From Ligustrum vulgare (taxonomy: Eukaryota; Streptophyta; Magnoliopsida; Lamiales; Oleaceae): DNA of 64,000 nt. The position numbers were made by a program, and so were the translations under genes. Numbering within the stretch: the stretch's first letter is position 1; each line of letters starts with the position of its first letter. Location: the NCBI GenBank assembly GCA_963555705.1, contig OY743174.1, forward strand, positions 58,860,234 through 58,924,233, read 5' to 3'. Under the pieces are notes generated by a model, which did no database searches, had not been told where the DNA came from, and saw nothing but the letters and a program-made list of their open reading frames with translations. Below, in pieces: positions 23,255 through 35,779 of the stretch.

Positions 23255-25475
23255 CACTTTTACGAATTTAAAAAAAATGCAATATATTTTCAAGAGGGGG
23301 AAGCATACAAAGAAATTTCGGGACCTAAAAATCACTGTTATTTAAAAATTTGCATTCAATTGGATTATTTTAAATTTTGTCCAAAATGAATAATAAATAG
23401 TTAATTAATACTACTTACAATTTTAAGAAATATGTTTTAGATGGAAAATGAGTCAGTACCTATTTTTGGGAAGTGATTTTATACGCTTATAATTTTATCA
23501 AAACGAAAATGAAAAATTACTTTAAAAAAAACGAAAATAAAAATAAAAAATAGATCGATGAACGCTCGTATTTCATCCTCTTTTATTTTCTATTTTTAAA
23601 GGAAAAAATATTTATGTGATATTGACAAAGTTTTTTTTTTTCACTTTTACGAATTAAAAAAAAAATGTAATATATTTTCAAGAGGAAAAGACATACCAAT
23701 AAATTTCGGGACCTGAAAAACACTGCTATTTAAAAATTTGCATTCAAACATATTTAGTCCTTATTTGAACCCTCATTATCTACAAAATGAGTTTTATAAT
23801 AGTGTTTTTTTGGAGAATGTGTACTTAAACCCCTATTTGAGACCCCTTATTTCAAATAATATAATTTATAACAGTAAATTTTGGAAGAATAAATTATTAA
23901 AAAGGAGGAATTTTTTTGAATTTGTATGTAGATTATTTTATCAATAAAATATTGGTTGAAAATGAGTTTTTAAAAAATAATGTTTTGAATAAAGTGTACC
24001 AAATAGGGACCAATTTTTTTTTATCAAGTGACCACGATTGTAATAGTTAGGAACTTGAATGACTTACAGTAAAAAAAACTTCAATGACCATTTGCATAAC
24101 TTATTTGTAGAATTATTCAATTTTAATGATTATCGACGTAATTAATCTTTTCAAAATATAATTTATAAATTATCACAAATTAATTTTTCATTATCGAATA
24201 GTACTATTGGAAATGGTACTAACTATCCTAATACAATATTCGATATTTAAATATCTATTAAACAATTATTTCATTTTAATATTTACCTTAACATTACGAA
24301 TTAAATATACGTGGTCCTATATTTAAATGAATGTTATACCAAGAAATCATCTATGCATCTCAATTTATAAAGGCGGCACAATCGTTTAACCCATAAGACA
24401 TAATATTTTATCACTTATCCGTATGAAATTGATTTTTCAAGAATCATTTTTTTTAAACATTCATTTTCAATCACAAATTCTTTAGAAAATCACAATTTTT
24501 TATACTACTTTTTACTTACACATTCTAAAAAAATCATTTTTCACAAAATCAATTATCAAAAATGAAAATCAAACAATTAAGTTACGTTTAAATTGATCTA
24601 CGATGTGAAACCACTACCATTAATAGAAATTTAAAAAAAAAACCATATATACGAACTATCGAAATATTAAAAATATTCAAAACTTATTCAAAATTTCCAA
24701 TAAAACGTAACTTTTCATTTCTACCTATTAGTCAAATAGTCATATCATCTAATTTTTTAAAAATGTTTTAAATTTAAGTGTTTAACCACATCCTATTTTG
24801 AAATAGAATGAGTTGCTAACATGTGTTTTATTTTTATTTTGAAAAAAATTAGTTAAACTAAATGTTAAAGTTTGTAATATATATTTGCATATTTTGATTA
24901 TGTAAATCTATAGTTTTAAACACAAAACTATATGAACAAATGAGTAAATAAATAAATTAAATTAATTTTAAAATGAAAAATAAATAGATCAAAATATGAA
25001 GTTGCAAAAACTATTCGGACTTAATTGAATTTACTTAAAAAGTTTGGATGTTTATTATTTTCTTTTAATTTGATAAGAAAAGCAACTCCCATTGAAATTA
25101 ATTATATATGACCAAATTAAATTTAGTTAAGAAATTATAAATATCATTGTAGGACTTAAATAAAACAATTTTGAAATAATGGGACATTGAGAAAAAATAA
25201 AATGTATAAATTAAAGTTTTACCTTGAATCTTTGATGTGATTTTAGGGATGACGGGTTTACAGTTGATTCTCACTTGTGAGTTAATATTATAGTTCTCGT
25301 TGAGATATTCGATTTGACACATATGTTGCATATTTTTTATTTCAAAATAATAGTATAATTATCAAAAGTATCCTGATTAATTGAAATAATTATATTTTTA
25401 GAAAGACAGTTTTGACGGGAAAAGTTCCAAAACCTGTTTTTGGGAAGTGCCTTACTTTTATATATAAATAGTGAA
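22990..25475 (-). mobile_element. Non-autonomous Helitron, minus strand
   Basis: On the minus strand it ends with CCGTGCATCGCACGG, a clear hairpin, followed after eight bases by CTAA (plus 22990-22993). Its 5' end near 25475 reads TATATATAAAAGTAAGG and then ACTTCCCAAAAACAGG, as in the plus-strand copy at 14019. It holds a 34-base T run (about 23222-23255), a local duplication (23130-23340 resembles 23490-23740) and a MITE-like stretch at 23745-24000. No coding frame is present. Confidence 0.6.
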
Positions 25476-26014
25476 TCATCCCGTGCGATGCACGGGAAGA
25501 AACTTATAAATAAAAATAATCTTATTCGAAATTAAATGAATCCATAAACAAAATAAATAACATTCACAAATAAGATATAAGTTCATTATTTAATAGTTTC
25601 ATGTATAAACATCAACCTAATAGGGAGAAGTCATACATGCGAAAATGATTATGCCTGACTCTTATTGATGGTCATGGCATATGACACCATCAATGAAAAT
25701 TGTTTTTTTTTTAAATCTAATAAGTATTCTAAAATTCGAATGGCTCAACGATATCCTTGGAATAAAGAACTTGTGTCCTGCATTATTGTCAGATAGAATT
25801 TGACCTTATAGAATATGATCGTCAAGTTTTGTAACGATTATTCACTATCTCCTCGAACCAAAAATTCACCTTGAAAAATGAACACTTAAATGTAGGATCT
25901 CCAGCATTCATGTACTCTGAACATTCAAACAATAGATGAAAAAGTTAATAATAGAGATCATGCATATAAAAGATAAAATTCAATATTTGACCATTGATAA
26001 TGAAAAACAACATG

Positions 26015-26015
<1 letters not shown>

Positions 26016-26089
<74 letters not shown>
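26016..26089 (+). repeat. (AAT)n microsatellite
   Basis: About 25 uninterrupted ATA/AAT units. Confidence 0.95.
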
Positions 26090-26853
26090 TGCGAGGTTGA
26101 CAAAGATATTGCATCAAATTTATGATATTTTAGGTTTTCAATATTTATACAATATAATTATTTTCTGATTGAAATTATAATTTAGTATTGATCATCTCAA
26201 TTTTTAGTTAAGTAAATTGAGAGACAATTTATATATTATTGTGAAAAAATATCATAAAATTTGAATTAAATATAGCAAAGAATATCTTGGTATGGTTAAT
26301 TACTTTTTGAAATTCTAAAATTAATAGTTAGGAAAAAAATCATTAATGACTATATCATTTCAAAAAATATAGATAAATTTGTTAACCGTTAATGTTAAAA
26401 AAATGTGATATGAGACTTTTTGGAATAAAAAATTAATTAAGAATTAAATGTAATTGTCATTAAATAATTTTGATAAATAATGCAATATAGGAAAGAACTT
26501 TAATATGTATGTGTAATAAATAACTTAAAAATAGGATTTAGTTATAAAAATTTCAATACAACGTGATTTATAAAAATACGAATGTGTATAAATTTTAAAT
26601 ATAATTTTAATTGAGAATTTGACATTAGATCTGTATGACTGAACCAAATATTTATCCATAAAATTAAGACCAATAAAATATCACAATTATTATAAGAAAT
26701 TAATTACGTATTAAATGTAATTATCTATAAAAATATTTAATAATTTAATAATACGCTATAAAAAAGAGATCCAATTTTTAGATGTACTAAATAACTAAAA
26801 ATAATATTATTTATAAAAAAAACTATACGTATGATGTGATTTATAATTTAGTA

Positions 26854-27013
26854 CTCCATCCGTCCCATAAAGATAGTCATCTACTCATTTTCACACAGAT
26901 TGAGGACAAAAAGGAATATAAAATATTAATTTCATTCTTGAAAAATAAAATAGACTATCTTTTTGAGACGGACAAAAAAGAAATAGTGGACTATCTTTGT
27001 AAAACTTAGAGAG
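26854..27013 (+). mobile_element. Stowaway MITE (160 bp)
   Basis: The left end reads CTCCATCCGTCCCATAAAG and the right end, read inward on the minus strand, CTCTCTAAGTTTTACAAAG. Both are followed inside by ATAGTC. TA dinucleotides flank both sides (26852-26853 and 27014-27015). The CTCCNTCCGTCCC terminus is characteristic of Stowaway/Tc1-mariner MITEs. Confidence 0.9.
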
Positions 27014-28243
27014 TATTATCTAGTAATAAAATTTTGACATAATTTTTAACTAAAAAATCTACTTTGGATTTGTATAAATGAATACAAATATTTATTTGTA
27101 AGATTGAAAACGTTATAAGAACACATTTTTTTTTTTTTATGAAAAGAGAGATTTTGACACAAAAAAGTCAAATATAAATAAGTAAAACCAAACAAATTAT
27201 TGTTCTTATATCATAAAAAATAAAAAACTATTTCTCGGTAAAAACAAATTTAAAAAAAATTATAATTCTAGTTTCTTGTTTTTATTATTTTTTATACAAT
27301 GTGATATACAATGCAACCCCAACAGAGAAATTTAGAACATAATATAAATAGACTATTAACAAATCCTCTTATTAGTCCAAAATAATTTTGCATTCTATAT
27401 TGTTTTCGAAGCTTTCTCTACAATATTATTGTTTTAATATTTTTTCTTTTTTGTCAGAAACACAAATCTATGTTCAATGACTAAAAATATCACAGGTCTT
27501 GAAGAAAAGAGTAGTGCCAATCATTTTTACTTTTTAAAAAAATAATTTACGATTTTTTATTTTCAACTGGTTTTTAATATTAATAACTAATAAGCATTAC
27601 CACAGCACCAGAAATTTTGAATCATAAAACGTCATAAATAGAAGGTGGAGTGGAGGAGTCATGTTAAACAGTACACATTTTTTTCAAAAAAAATTACCCT
27701 TTAATTGAATATTTTATTATTGTGTATATCTTCATAATAATTATATATAACATAAATAAAAGAGGTTGTATATCGAAAAATGAAAAAAAAAAGGATATAA
27801 AAAACAAAAATGAATAAACAGATTTTGAAAAATGAAACAAATTCTGAAAAAAGCGAAAAAGGAAAAAAAAAAAAAGGCTTTCCAGTGTAATTAGGCGGCG
27901 GGAAATATAAGTCATATAAACACAATAAATATTAAGAATGTAAGTAGACGTCAGCGATTTTAAAAATAATAAATAAATATTGAAGGCCCAATTATTTTTG
28001 AAGTGAATTTTGAAGTTGATTATTGGATGAGAAATATATATATAATTAATGTAATAAATGCATTCACATTTGACCTATATCCATATTGTATTCACACTAA
28101 TTTACTTTGTATTTACACTATTTAATTCTATGAGACTTTACTATTTATAAAAATAGAAAAAAGGATGGGAAATTATTTTTAAGAACTACCTTACTTTTAT
28201 ATATTATTATAAATATTTATTTCTCTCAAATCCATTAAAATGA

Positions 28244-28408
28244 GCCTCTGTTTGTTAAAATTTTGGTATTTAAAAACATGGTTTTTTATATTTTTTAGGT
28301 AAGATGTGTGGTTAAAAAGTGGAGAGAGAAAATATGTGTGATTAAAAGATGATTTGAAAAATTATGATGTTTAAAAACTTAGTTTTTTGACTTTTGCCAA
28401 ACAGCGGC
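28244..28408 (+). mobile_element. Tourist-like MITE
   Basis: The ends are GCCTCTGTTTG and CCAAACAGCGGC, which are inverted repeats. TTA follows the right end; the left flank is TGA, so the target duplication is imperfect. Confidence 0.6.
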
Positions 28409-28704
28409 TTAGTCCGTAAATTCAAAAAGAGGGTACTAGCAAATTAATTTTGAGGTGTACAGCTGTCCCACCACATGAGAGTAAATTTGAAGGGACCAAT
28501 TGGACCACTGGATATGACCATCTAGTCCAAGGAAAAAATGGTCAGTCACAATGAAAGATTTGGATTCATTTAATATTGTATTTATGTTAAAACATTTTTG
28601 TCTCCATTCCGGAAGTACAAACTTGCCAAGATGTCTAACCCCTTCTTTAATTTTCTTTTTAGTTTGAAAAATTGAGAGAGATAATTTTTGAAAACATTTT
28701 TAAG

Positions 28705-28805
28705 TAACATTGTGACATGTCGCACATTCATTGGGTGGTGAAAATAACTACCCCACCACTTACTTATTCACCATCAAATGAATGTGTGACATGTCATTTA
28801 AAAAT
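28705..28805 (+). repeat. Foldback repeat
   Basis: GTGACATGTCGCACATTCAT at about 28711 is mirrored by ATGAATGTGTGACATGTCA at about 28776, with a purine/pyrimidine-biased spacer containing CCCACCACTTACTTA. A related half copy lies at 45665-45740. It is probably a small MITE-like element. Confidence 0.6.
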
Positions 28806-28974
28806 GTCATCTAGAAATGTCTCCTTAAAATTATTATTTTATTTTTCTTGAAAATAAATTAGTAAACACGAGTCGATCCACATGAAAATCAAATTCAAAC
28901 TTTAGAGTGCAACGTGCTACCTCTCACTTTTTGATGATCCAATATATCCCCCACACCTTAGGAGTATAAGGTAC

Positions 28975-29105
28975 TTGTTAAGGATATAGCTCCACAGCTA
29001 CACATCCAGGACCAAGCTGGGAATTCAACTGATGCCTAGCTAGAGTTGCTACAGCCAACTTTACGTTTTATATCTTCTCAAAGGATTTTGGAATGCGATT
29101 CTTCA
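28975..29105 (+). repeat. Dispersed 100-bp repeat, copy 1
   Basis: ATAGCTCCACAGCTACACAT through TTTTGGAATGCGA is closely matched at 33588-33690 in the same orientation (shared blocks include CAAGCTGGGA and AGAGTTGCTACA). The repeat is unidentified. Confidence 0.7.
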
Positions 29106-29167
29106 AATTGAAACTTGTTAGCACGTTTTGTAATTCTTCTCCACGTTTCTTTTTTCTTCTTCTATGT

Positions 29168-29332
29168 GTTTGGTAACTGTACTTTTTTTATTTATAAATC
29201 ATTTTATAAATCACACAATTTTTCAAATCACTTTTTAATCACACACTTTTCTCTCTCCAATTTTCAACCACTATTTTTTACCTCAAAATCATAAATAAAC
29301 AAATTTATAAACCAAAGAGTGTTACCAAACTG
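29168..29332 (+). mobile_element. Tourist-like MITE
   Basis: GTGTTTGGTAACTGTA at the left is inverted as GTTACCAAACTGA at the right. The interior (AATCACACAC, TTTTCAACCAC, TTTTTTACCTC) is nearly the same as the element at 41448, so the two are sister copies. Confidence 0.65.
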
Positions 29333-29454
29333 ATGATAAATACACCATTTGGCGGCTAAAATCAAGGGAATTAGAACTATAATTTTGTATTATTTAAGTT
29401 TTATAGGTAAGATGTGTGATTAAAAATTGGAGAGAGAAATAATTAATTGTTAAA

Positions 29455-29655
29455 AAGTGATTGGTAACATTGTTTGATTTATAAATTGGTTTATTTACGA
29501 TTTTGAGGTAAAAAGTAGTGGTCGAAAATTGGAGAGAGAAAAGTGTGTGGTTAAAAAGTGATTTGAAAAATTGTGTGGTTTATAAACTGATTTATAAATC
29601 AAAAAAGGACATTTACCAAACGATTAATTATAATTTGGATTTTAAATCTTTTACC
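29455..29655 (-). mobile_element. Tourist-like MITE, inverted relative
   Basis: The interior (GGTAAAAAGTAGTGG, GTGTGTGGTTAAAAAGTGA, TTTATAAACTGATTTATAAA) is the reverse complement of the 29168 element. The ends are degraded, with ATTTACCAAACG near 29620 and TTTTACCAAACGGAGCC at 29650. Confidence 0.5.
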
Positions 29656-29835
29656 AAACGGAGCCTTTGTCCTTACTTAGTATTGAGTGAGCTATGATGG
29701 TTTTATACCAACCGCGTAGTTTTTAGGGTGTTGGATTCTTATCTATACATGTGATCGCACCACAAATGACGCTCCAAAATAAATTTCTTACTCTTTACTA
29801 ATGAATATTTTGAAGTTGTAAATTATAATAGCAAG

Positions 29836-29998
29836 GCCTTGTTTGCTCCCATATGTTTTTTCTACTTTTTTTTCAAATTTATTTTCAACCACACATTTTT
29901 ATGTGATCCACCACTTTTTACACTTTTTAATTACTTTTCAAGCACCCATTATCCCAAAAATCCAAAATTCTCCAAAAACTACATTTATCAAACATGCA
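29836..29998 (+). mobile_element. Tourist-like MITE
   Basis: The left end is GGCCTTGTTTG and the right end TCAAACATGCAC, followed by TAA. Its interior contains AACCACACATTTT, shared with the other small MITEs here. Confidence 0.5.
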
Positions 29999-30649
29999 CT
30001 AAGAGTCGTTCTTCCAGAGATTGTGATAGTTTAAATTAATTGATTTATTAAATTGGGGGATTGATTTTGTTGTTTAATTAAGAAATAAAATTTCAAAGCT
30101 ATAAAAAATAGTGAAACTAATAACGTTATAAAATCGGCGTAAATAATATGATTGAGGAATTAGTATCCACATCTAGATATTATATCATAATAAATATATA
30201 ATCCATTTCAATTAATTAGATTAATTGTAATAACCCTCAAAACGTACACAAGCTCGACTATTCGAAAACCTTCTTACTTAGTCGTTGGATAGAAAAGCTC
30301 TTCATCCAATCTCTTTCCAATTAATAATATAAAACAAGCTCTCTAAATTTAATTAATTGAAAGATTAGACTCTTAAAGATAGATTATTCAAGGTAACAAA
30401 CTCATAAGCTCGATTTATTAATTACCTAGGTCACATTACATATATAAGATAGAGATTTACATTTTTTAAATCTCATTTGCATTTGTTATAATTTATCTTG
30501 GTAACTTAACAATTACAAATTAAGCACCAAAGCTCTCCTTGAGTTTAGTTTCCTTAACAAGCATACCACTCCACAAAGTTCAGATGCTGCCATGGCATTC
30601 AATTCCTTCCTACACATTCATGGCCTAACACCTCAACATCAGTCACAGA

Positions 30650-32080
30650 ACACTCTGAAGCAAGTCAAGCAAGCAACTCCTCAATGCAGAACCTATATGA
30701 GAATAATGATGAGATTCCTGTGGCTGATAATAGCTTGGAAGATGAAAGTGAAACAACTAATCACAGAGTTGATGAAAACTCTCATGATTTAAATACATTT
30801 AAACATTGGTGGTCAAAACTCTAGCATTGAAAATTTGTATCATGCCAAGTTAAGAGAAATAAATTGCAACTGGCAACTAAACATCTTATGGTTACAAGAG
30901 TGAAGCATGTATATTTAAGCCGAAGGTATATTCTTGTCTAGCTATAAAGTACAAACTTGGAAGTGATCACGGAAAGCCTGAGCCATAAAATATAATAGCA
31001 GCCTTATCTAGCAGCAATTGGAAAAGAGCTGTGGCAAAAGAGTTTAATGCCTTCTGCAGAAATAACACCTGCACATTGGTACATTTTTCACCAAAATACA
31101 AAGTGATTGTGGGTTTTCAAAGTCAAACATGGAGTTGATAGAAAGGTTCAAATGTATAAAGCAAGGTTAGTGGTCAAAGGGTTCTTACAAACAATTGGAG
31201 TTGACTTCTATGAAACCTATAGTCCAGTTATCAGAGCTTCAACATTGAGAGTGGTTTGTATCAAAAGGTTGGGGAATCAGACAAGTTGATGTAACCAACG
31301 CTTTTCTAAATCGAAACTTGGAGGAAGATGTTTATATAAATCAACCATAGGAATCTGTAGACTTCAAGAAACTAGATTTTGTGCACAGGCTAAACAAGGC
31401 ACTCTATGGAATGAAATAGGCACCAAGAGCATGGTTTGCTAGATTAAGGAGAACCTTATTGGAATGAAACTTTGATCAATCAAGAGCAGACAATTCTCTA
31501 TTTTTCTTCATGAACAAAACTAAGTTTGTTTTTGCACTAGTTTATGTTGATGTATTGTTACAGCTCATGACAATATACTAGTGCAAAGTCTCATAGATAT
31601 GCTTAATACAAACTTTTGTTTGAAGAACATGGGATTATTGCATCAATTCCTTGACATAGAAGTTCGTAGGCATAACTCTGAGTTATTTCTCACACAAAGT
31701 ACATTGTTGATCCGCTAAGAAAATTTCAGTGCCAAAAATTTAAAACCCTCTCTATTACAAGAAAATTGCTCTCAAAGAATGATGGTGAACCTATGAAGGA
31801 TCCGTCACTGTATAGAAGTGCTATTGAAGGCTTCCAATACCTCACACACACTAGACTTGACATCATCTATGTTGTCAACAAGATGAGTCTGTTTCTAGTG
31901 TCACCTATAGATGTACATTGGACAGCCTTGAAATGGATTTTTCAGATATCTAAAAATGACTATCAACCAAGGGCAATGGATTAAAAGAAATGAGAACGGT
32001 CATATTAGTAGATTTGTTGATGCTAACTGGACATCTTATCCAGATGACGAGATCAACAGTAGGTTATTGTGTATATGATG
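30650..32080 (+). pseudogene. Ty1/copia pol pseudogene (reverse transcriptase region)
   Basis: Recognisable blocks in order are HLMVTRVK and IFKPKVYSCLA (linker before RT); WKRAVAKEFNAF; WVFKVKHG; MYKARLVVKGFLQ with ETYSPV (31151-31240); [14 protein letters not shown] and EEDVYINQP (31290-31350); LNKALYGMK and APRAWF; then YVD-VLL at about 31543, where one aspartate codon of the catalytic YVDD motif is missing. Further on, TRLDIIYVVNKMSLF (31850-31900) and PDDEINS (32040) belong to the region before RNase H. Several frameshifts and stops break it. No LTR is clearly attached. Confidence 0.9.
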
Positions 32081-33230
32081 CGAACCCCTTTGGTATTGGA
32101 ACACAAAATTCTCACAATAATTTTGTATCGACCAAAAAAAGTTAAAATGGTAAAATAAACCTTGACCCAAATTCAATATAGCCAAACTTCTAAAGAATAA
32201 ACCTAGTCCAATGGATAGAAATAAACAAATTTCAAGATTGATAACAAACCTTAACCCAAACTCATTATCCTCAAAATTTCAAGAAAAATGATTCTTAACT
32301 CAATGAAGATGAAAAGTAAATTTCAAGATTTCTTCCAACAATCATAAGAAATAAAATACTCCAAGTGAAGTCGAAAACATTACCTCAAATAGGCTTGATA
32401 ACGGAAGGATTCTTACCTTCAAAGTGTTCTTCATACCCTTACAAATGGACAACCAAGTTAATCTAGGGTTTGAGAGAAAAATATCTATTTATAGTACAGA
32501 TTATGAAAGAAAAAGAAAAACTCGAAAAAGGAAGAAGACGCGTGTTTGCAAAATTTTAGTAAATTTCGGTCGACCAAATGGTTGACTGAAATGAATTGAG
32601 GTTTCTCTAAATTTCTGACTTTCGGTCGATTGAAAAATGTCTGATCTTGCCACCTTCCGTATTTTGGTCATAAATTTTGATCCCGATGTCCAATTGAGAT
32701 GATTCAAAGTGATTTGGAAACTGGATGAGAATGGCTACAATTTTTCAAGAAATAGTGAATCTCAAATTCAAATGTTATCTTTGTCAAATATTTATTTGAG
32801 TTTCAAACTTGATGCATCTTCTCGCCATTCACTTGGACTCGATTCCATAGCTCGTAAGTGAGTCCCACCGTCAATTCTTGGACTTCCTTGTCCTTGGATT
32901 TTTTCATGGATCCCATCAGCAAGTGTATTGAGGTTTGACTCATACCTTACCTCTTGAAAATGATTCGATCTCGAATCTTGCTTGTAGACATTGTCGTGAA
33001 ATTCCTTGACATTTGATCTTATAATGTGGACCACAGGAAGGTGTAACGAGACTTGAATTTCTTGATTCTCATCAGTATACTTGGGGGATAACTTAGTGTC
33101 GTGGTCGTCTAATAAACAACACGTAGTTTCCAAGTCAAAAACTGAAATAAAGTATAGAGCACTTGCTCCAAGCAACATGTGTGGTTGCAATCACTGCATG
33201 AAGAGTTGAAACTGAAACAAACGTTCATAC
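32081..33230 (-). repeat. Probable LTR-retrotransposon 3' end, minus strand
   Basis: A minus-strand frame of 132 codons (33190-32792) includes KQDSRSNHFQE and GQGSPRIDGGTH, which faintly recall the variable C-terminus of Ty3/gypsy polyproteins. Beyond it an LTR-like stretch has a TATAAATAG box on the minus strand (about 32488-32496). The termini are not resolved and the frame cannot be named with certainty. Confidence 0.35.
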
Positions 33231-33329
33231 AAGTACTATAGTGTGATAATCTAGGAACAAACGCATTGGCATCAAATCCATTGTATCATGCAAGAATAAA
33301 ACACATTGAGTTGGATGTACGGTTTGGTT

Positions 33330-33450
33330 TGAACGTTCAATTAGGGGTGAACACGGTTTGGTTTGAACGTTCAAACCAAACCGTTTAAAAGTGTCAAGCC
33401 AAATCATTTCATTTTTTATATCAAATCAAACCAAACCATTTTTTACTGTT
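33330..33450 (+). repeat. Hairpin-bearing repeat
   Basis: AGGGGTGAACACGG is followed by a near-perfect palindrome, GGTTTGGTTTGAACG / TTCAAACCAAACC, centred on 33371. Repeats with an AGGGGTGAAC start and many GGTTTGG/CCAAACC units are common in plants. The family is not determined. Confidence 0.5.
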
Positions 33451-33587
33451 TGGAACCGCGATTTGTCAACAAAAAAATTAATAGATTCCAAACGAGCTCA
33501 AAGATACATATTCGTCTAAAATATCAAGTTAAAATATACCATTTGTGTGTCTATATATTATTGATAGTAAATGTAAACTCAGAATTA

Positions 33588-33690
33588 ATTCCATAGCTAC
33601 AAATCCAGGAGCAAGCTGGGAGTTCTACTAACGCCTAGAGTTGCTACAACTAATATTACGTTTTCTTCTCAATAGATTTTGGAATGTAAC
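33588..33690 (+). repeat. Dispersed 100-bp repeat, copy 2
   Basis: This matches 28975-29105 in the same orientation. It is followed by a degraded MITE-like stretch (about 33690-33860) sharing AACCACACATT and ATCAAAATCTACTAA with the small elements at 34660 and 36170. Confidence 0.7.
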
Positions 33691-34192
33691 TAGTTGGTAA
33701 CTCTTAAAAATCTTATTAAAATCTAATTCAAAGTTGACATAATTAATTTTAATCGCACATTTTATAAGTCTCACAATTTTCAACCACACATTCCATCAAC
33801 TTTATCAAAATCTACTAATTAGAAAATTGATTTTAACCTGCACCGGGGCTAAATTTCAAAATTCGAAACGTTTTGGTTGACCCCATTTTTTTTTTACTGG
33901 AATGGACATTCACATATAATTTATGGATAATTTAATTTTCAGTACTGATCATGACCTATCATTCAACCACGATCACGTACGATATCATTATTTTCCCCCA
34001 TAATTTAGCTAGTGTCACTTTTTTATTGAAGTTTTAAAGTTGTCAAATAGTAGATAATTGGAGATGGTTCGGGGTTTTAGGGGAGTTCTCCAGTGGTCAG
34101 GAAGTCAGTCCCCTCTTCCCTAGCTTAGGTCCAAGGTTCAAACCCATGTCCCACCCCTACTTTCCCTTGAATCAAAAAAGTAAAAATAAATA

Positions 34193-34193
<1 letters not shown>

Positions 34194-34237
<44 letters not shown>

Positions 34238-34238
34238 T
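34194..34238 (+). repeat. (AAT)n microsatellite
   Basis: About 15 AAT units. Confidence 0.95.
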
Positions 34239-34379
34239 GGTGATGATTTGGAATGTTTCCAAAACAAAGTCCAAACATTCCACGATGACTAGAAGTAGAT
34301 TTAGAGGACTTTAACGATCATAATAATGGTTGATGTTGTTTTCTCTTGTACTAGTTTCAATCTTTTTATTCGGTCCTAA

Positions 34380-34559
34380 GCCCATCTTTGAACCCCATTA
34401 TATGAAAGTTAAGTTTTTTTTAAAACTCTCAATTTTAACCATTCATTTTAGTTAAATCAACAATATTTACTTTTTCAAACAATTTTTAACCTTTCATTTT
34501 CTCAAAAATACTATTCAAAATAGTATTATTTTCCAAATAAAGCGGCCTCAAATAGGGGC
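34380..34559 (+). mobile_element. Tourist-like MITE with TAA target duplication
   Basis: GCCCATCTTTGA at the left is mirrored by TCAAATAGGGGC at the right. TAA lies on both sides (34377-34379, 34560-34562). This length and 3-bp TWA duplication fit PIF/Harbinger-related Tourist MITEs. Confidence 0.75.
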
Positions 34560-34654
34560 TAAATATTCCACTATGGTGATTTGAATTTTACAAAAATTGT
34601 ACGTACATAATATGTTCACTTTTATTTATACTTTTGAGATATGTACATACAGTG

Positions 34655-34866
34655 TGATTGTTTGTCAAACTCCAATTTTAATTACACATTTCATAATCCC
34701 AAAAGTTTTAGGATTTTAATTTAATTTTGGTACTGATTTCAAGTCAAAATCAACATTTATTTTAGTCACACATTTTCTAGAATTTACAGCTTTTCAACCA
34801 TACATCTCATTTATTTTCATCAAAATCTACTAAGAATATGTTTTTAATCTATACCAAACAGGGACT
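34655..34866 (+). mobile_element. Tourist-like MITE, degraded ends
   Basis: GTGATTGTTTGTCAAAC at the left and ACCAAACAGGGAC at the right are imperfect inverted repeats around an interior rich in AACCATACAT- and TCACACATT-type blocks. Confidence 0.5.
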
Positions 34867-34890
34867 TGGTTGGAAAAATATTAATACAAT

Positions 34891-35771
34891 CAGGGAGGGA
34901 GCCAGAATTTCAATTTTGTAGGGCGAAAATACGGGGGTGGAGGGGAGAAGCCCCTCTCTCGAGGGTTCGACTATTTTTTTTAACCAAGATGATTGAAAAC
35001 GAAGATTCTAAGTGTCAAAATAGGCAAGTTAGATTTATTGGTCAAGAAGACAAAATCAATATTGAATACAAAAAAATATGCCCAGCTACGTGTTTAACAC
35101 TATACAAATTGAAAATAAATACGAACATTAGATGAATATCAAAAAGACAAAAAATAAACTATTGATCTATATAACAAATGGTGAGACAACTTGAACATCT
35201 TAAATTGGACACTTCTGTTCCTCATCTCCTCAAACTCGTCAATATATAAGAGAATCTACTAAAAAAATCTTAACAATCTCCTTCTCAATAAATACAAGTA
35301 CGGTACTGGATAAAAAATCATCTTCTATTCTATTTCATTATAACCTCGTTGTCTTAATGACATCATAGCTAAAAATGCACGTCTATAGTTACTGTTGAAA
35401 CTTGAAGAGTTAAGACAAGACAAATCAACCTATCAACAAGATTATATGTCATTGATTTTCTTGTTAGTGTCAACAGTTGCTACACATTGGAAAGTGTTTT
35501 CAAAATTTTAAATTGAGAGCTACGTAAAATGAATTTATTGGAATAAATTGAAAATTGAATAATGGATAGTGTTTCTGGTTAAGTCTAAGGCTTTTGTATT
35601 ATTGGGCTTTAAACTTTAAGTTATTGGGCCAATATTTGTCAATTGAAAAAAATTCAAAAATTAAAAATTTTCGCAGGTGCAAAACCTAAAAATACTCTAC
35701 AAATTGATTCGGAGTAGTGAACGGGTGGAAAATGTTGGGGGTGGTCCCCGCCCCCACTAGCTCCGTATCTG
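34891..35771 (+). mobile_element. hAT-like non-autonomous element (881 bp)
   Basis: The left end CAGGGAGGGAGCCAG and the right end (read inward on the minus strand) CAGATACGGAGCTAG are inverted repeats. The flanks AATACAAT (34883-34890) and GATACAAC (35772-35779) match at six of eight positions, fitting a decayed 8-bp duplication. Elements with a CAGGGGCGGAGCCAG-type end are common in plants. No intact transposase frame is present. Confidence 0.65.
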
Positions 35772-35779
35772 GATACAAC

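Larger units (their letters stand above)
25476..28207 (-). mobile_element. Helitron-like repeat, minus strand
   Basis: The minus-strand 3' end has the hairpin CCCGTGCATCGCACGGG (plus 25474-25490), and the 5' end near 28207 reads ATATATAAAAGTAAGG. The interior is AT-rich and non-coding, with an (AAT)n microsatellite at 26016-26089 and a Stowaway MITE. The exact 5' TC and 3' CTRR are not clear, so this could be several fragments. Confidence 0.45.

Noticed and set aside
27694..27925. Phe-rich minus-strand frames
   Set aside because: Translation of A-rich low-complexity DNA.
34866..35135. 89-codon frame
   Set aside because: It crosses the end of a hAT-like element, and the peptide is not conserved-looking.
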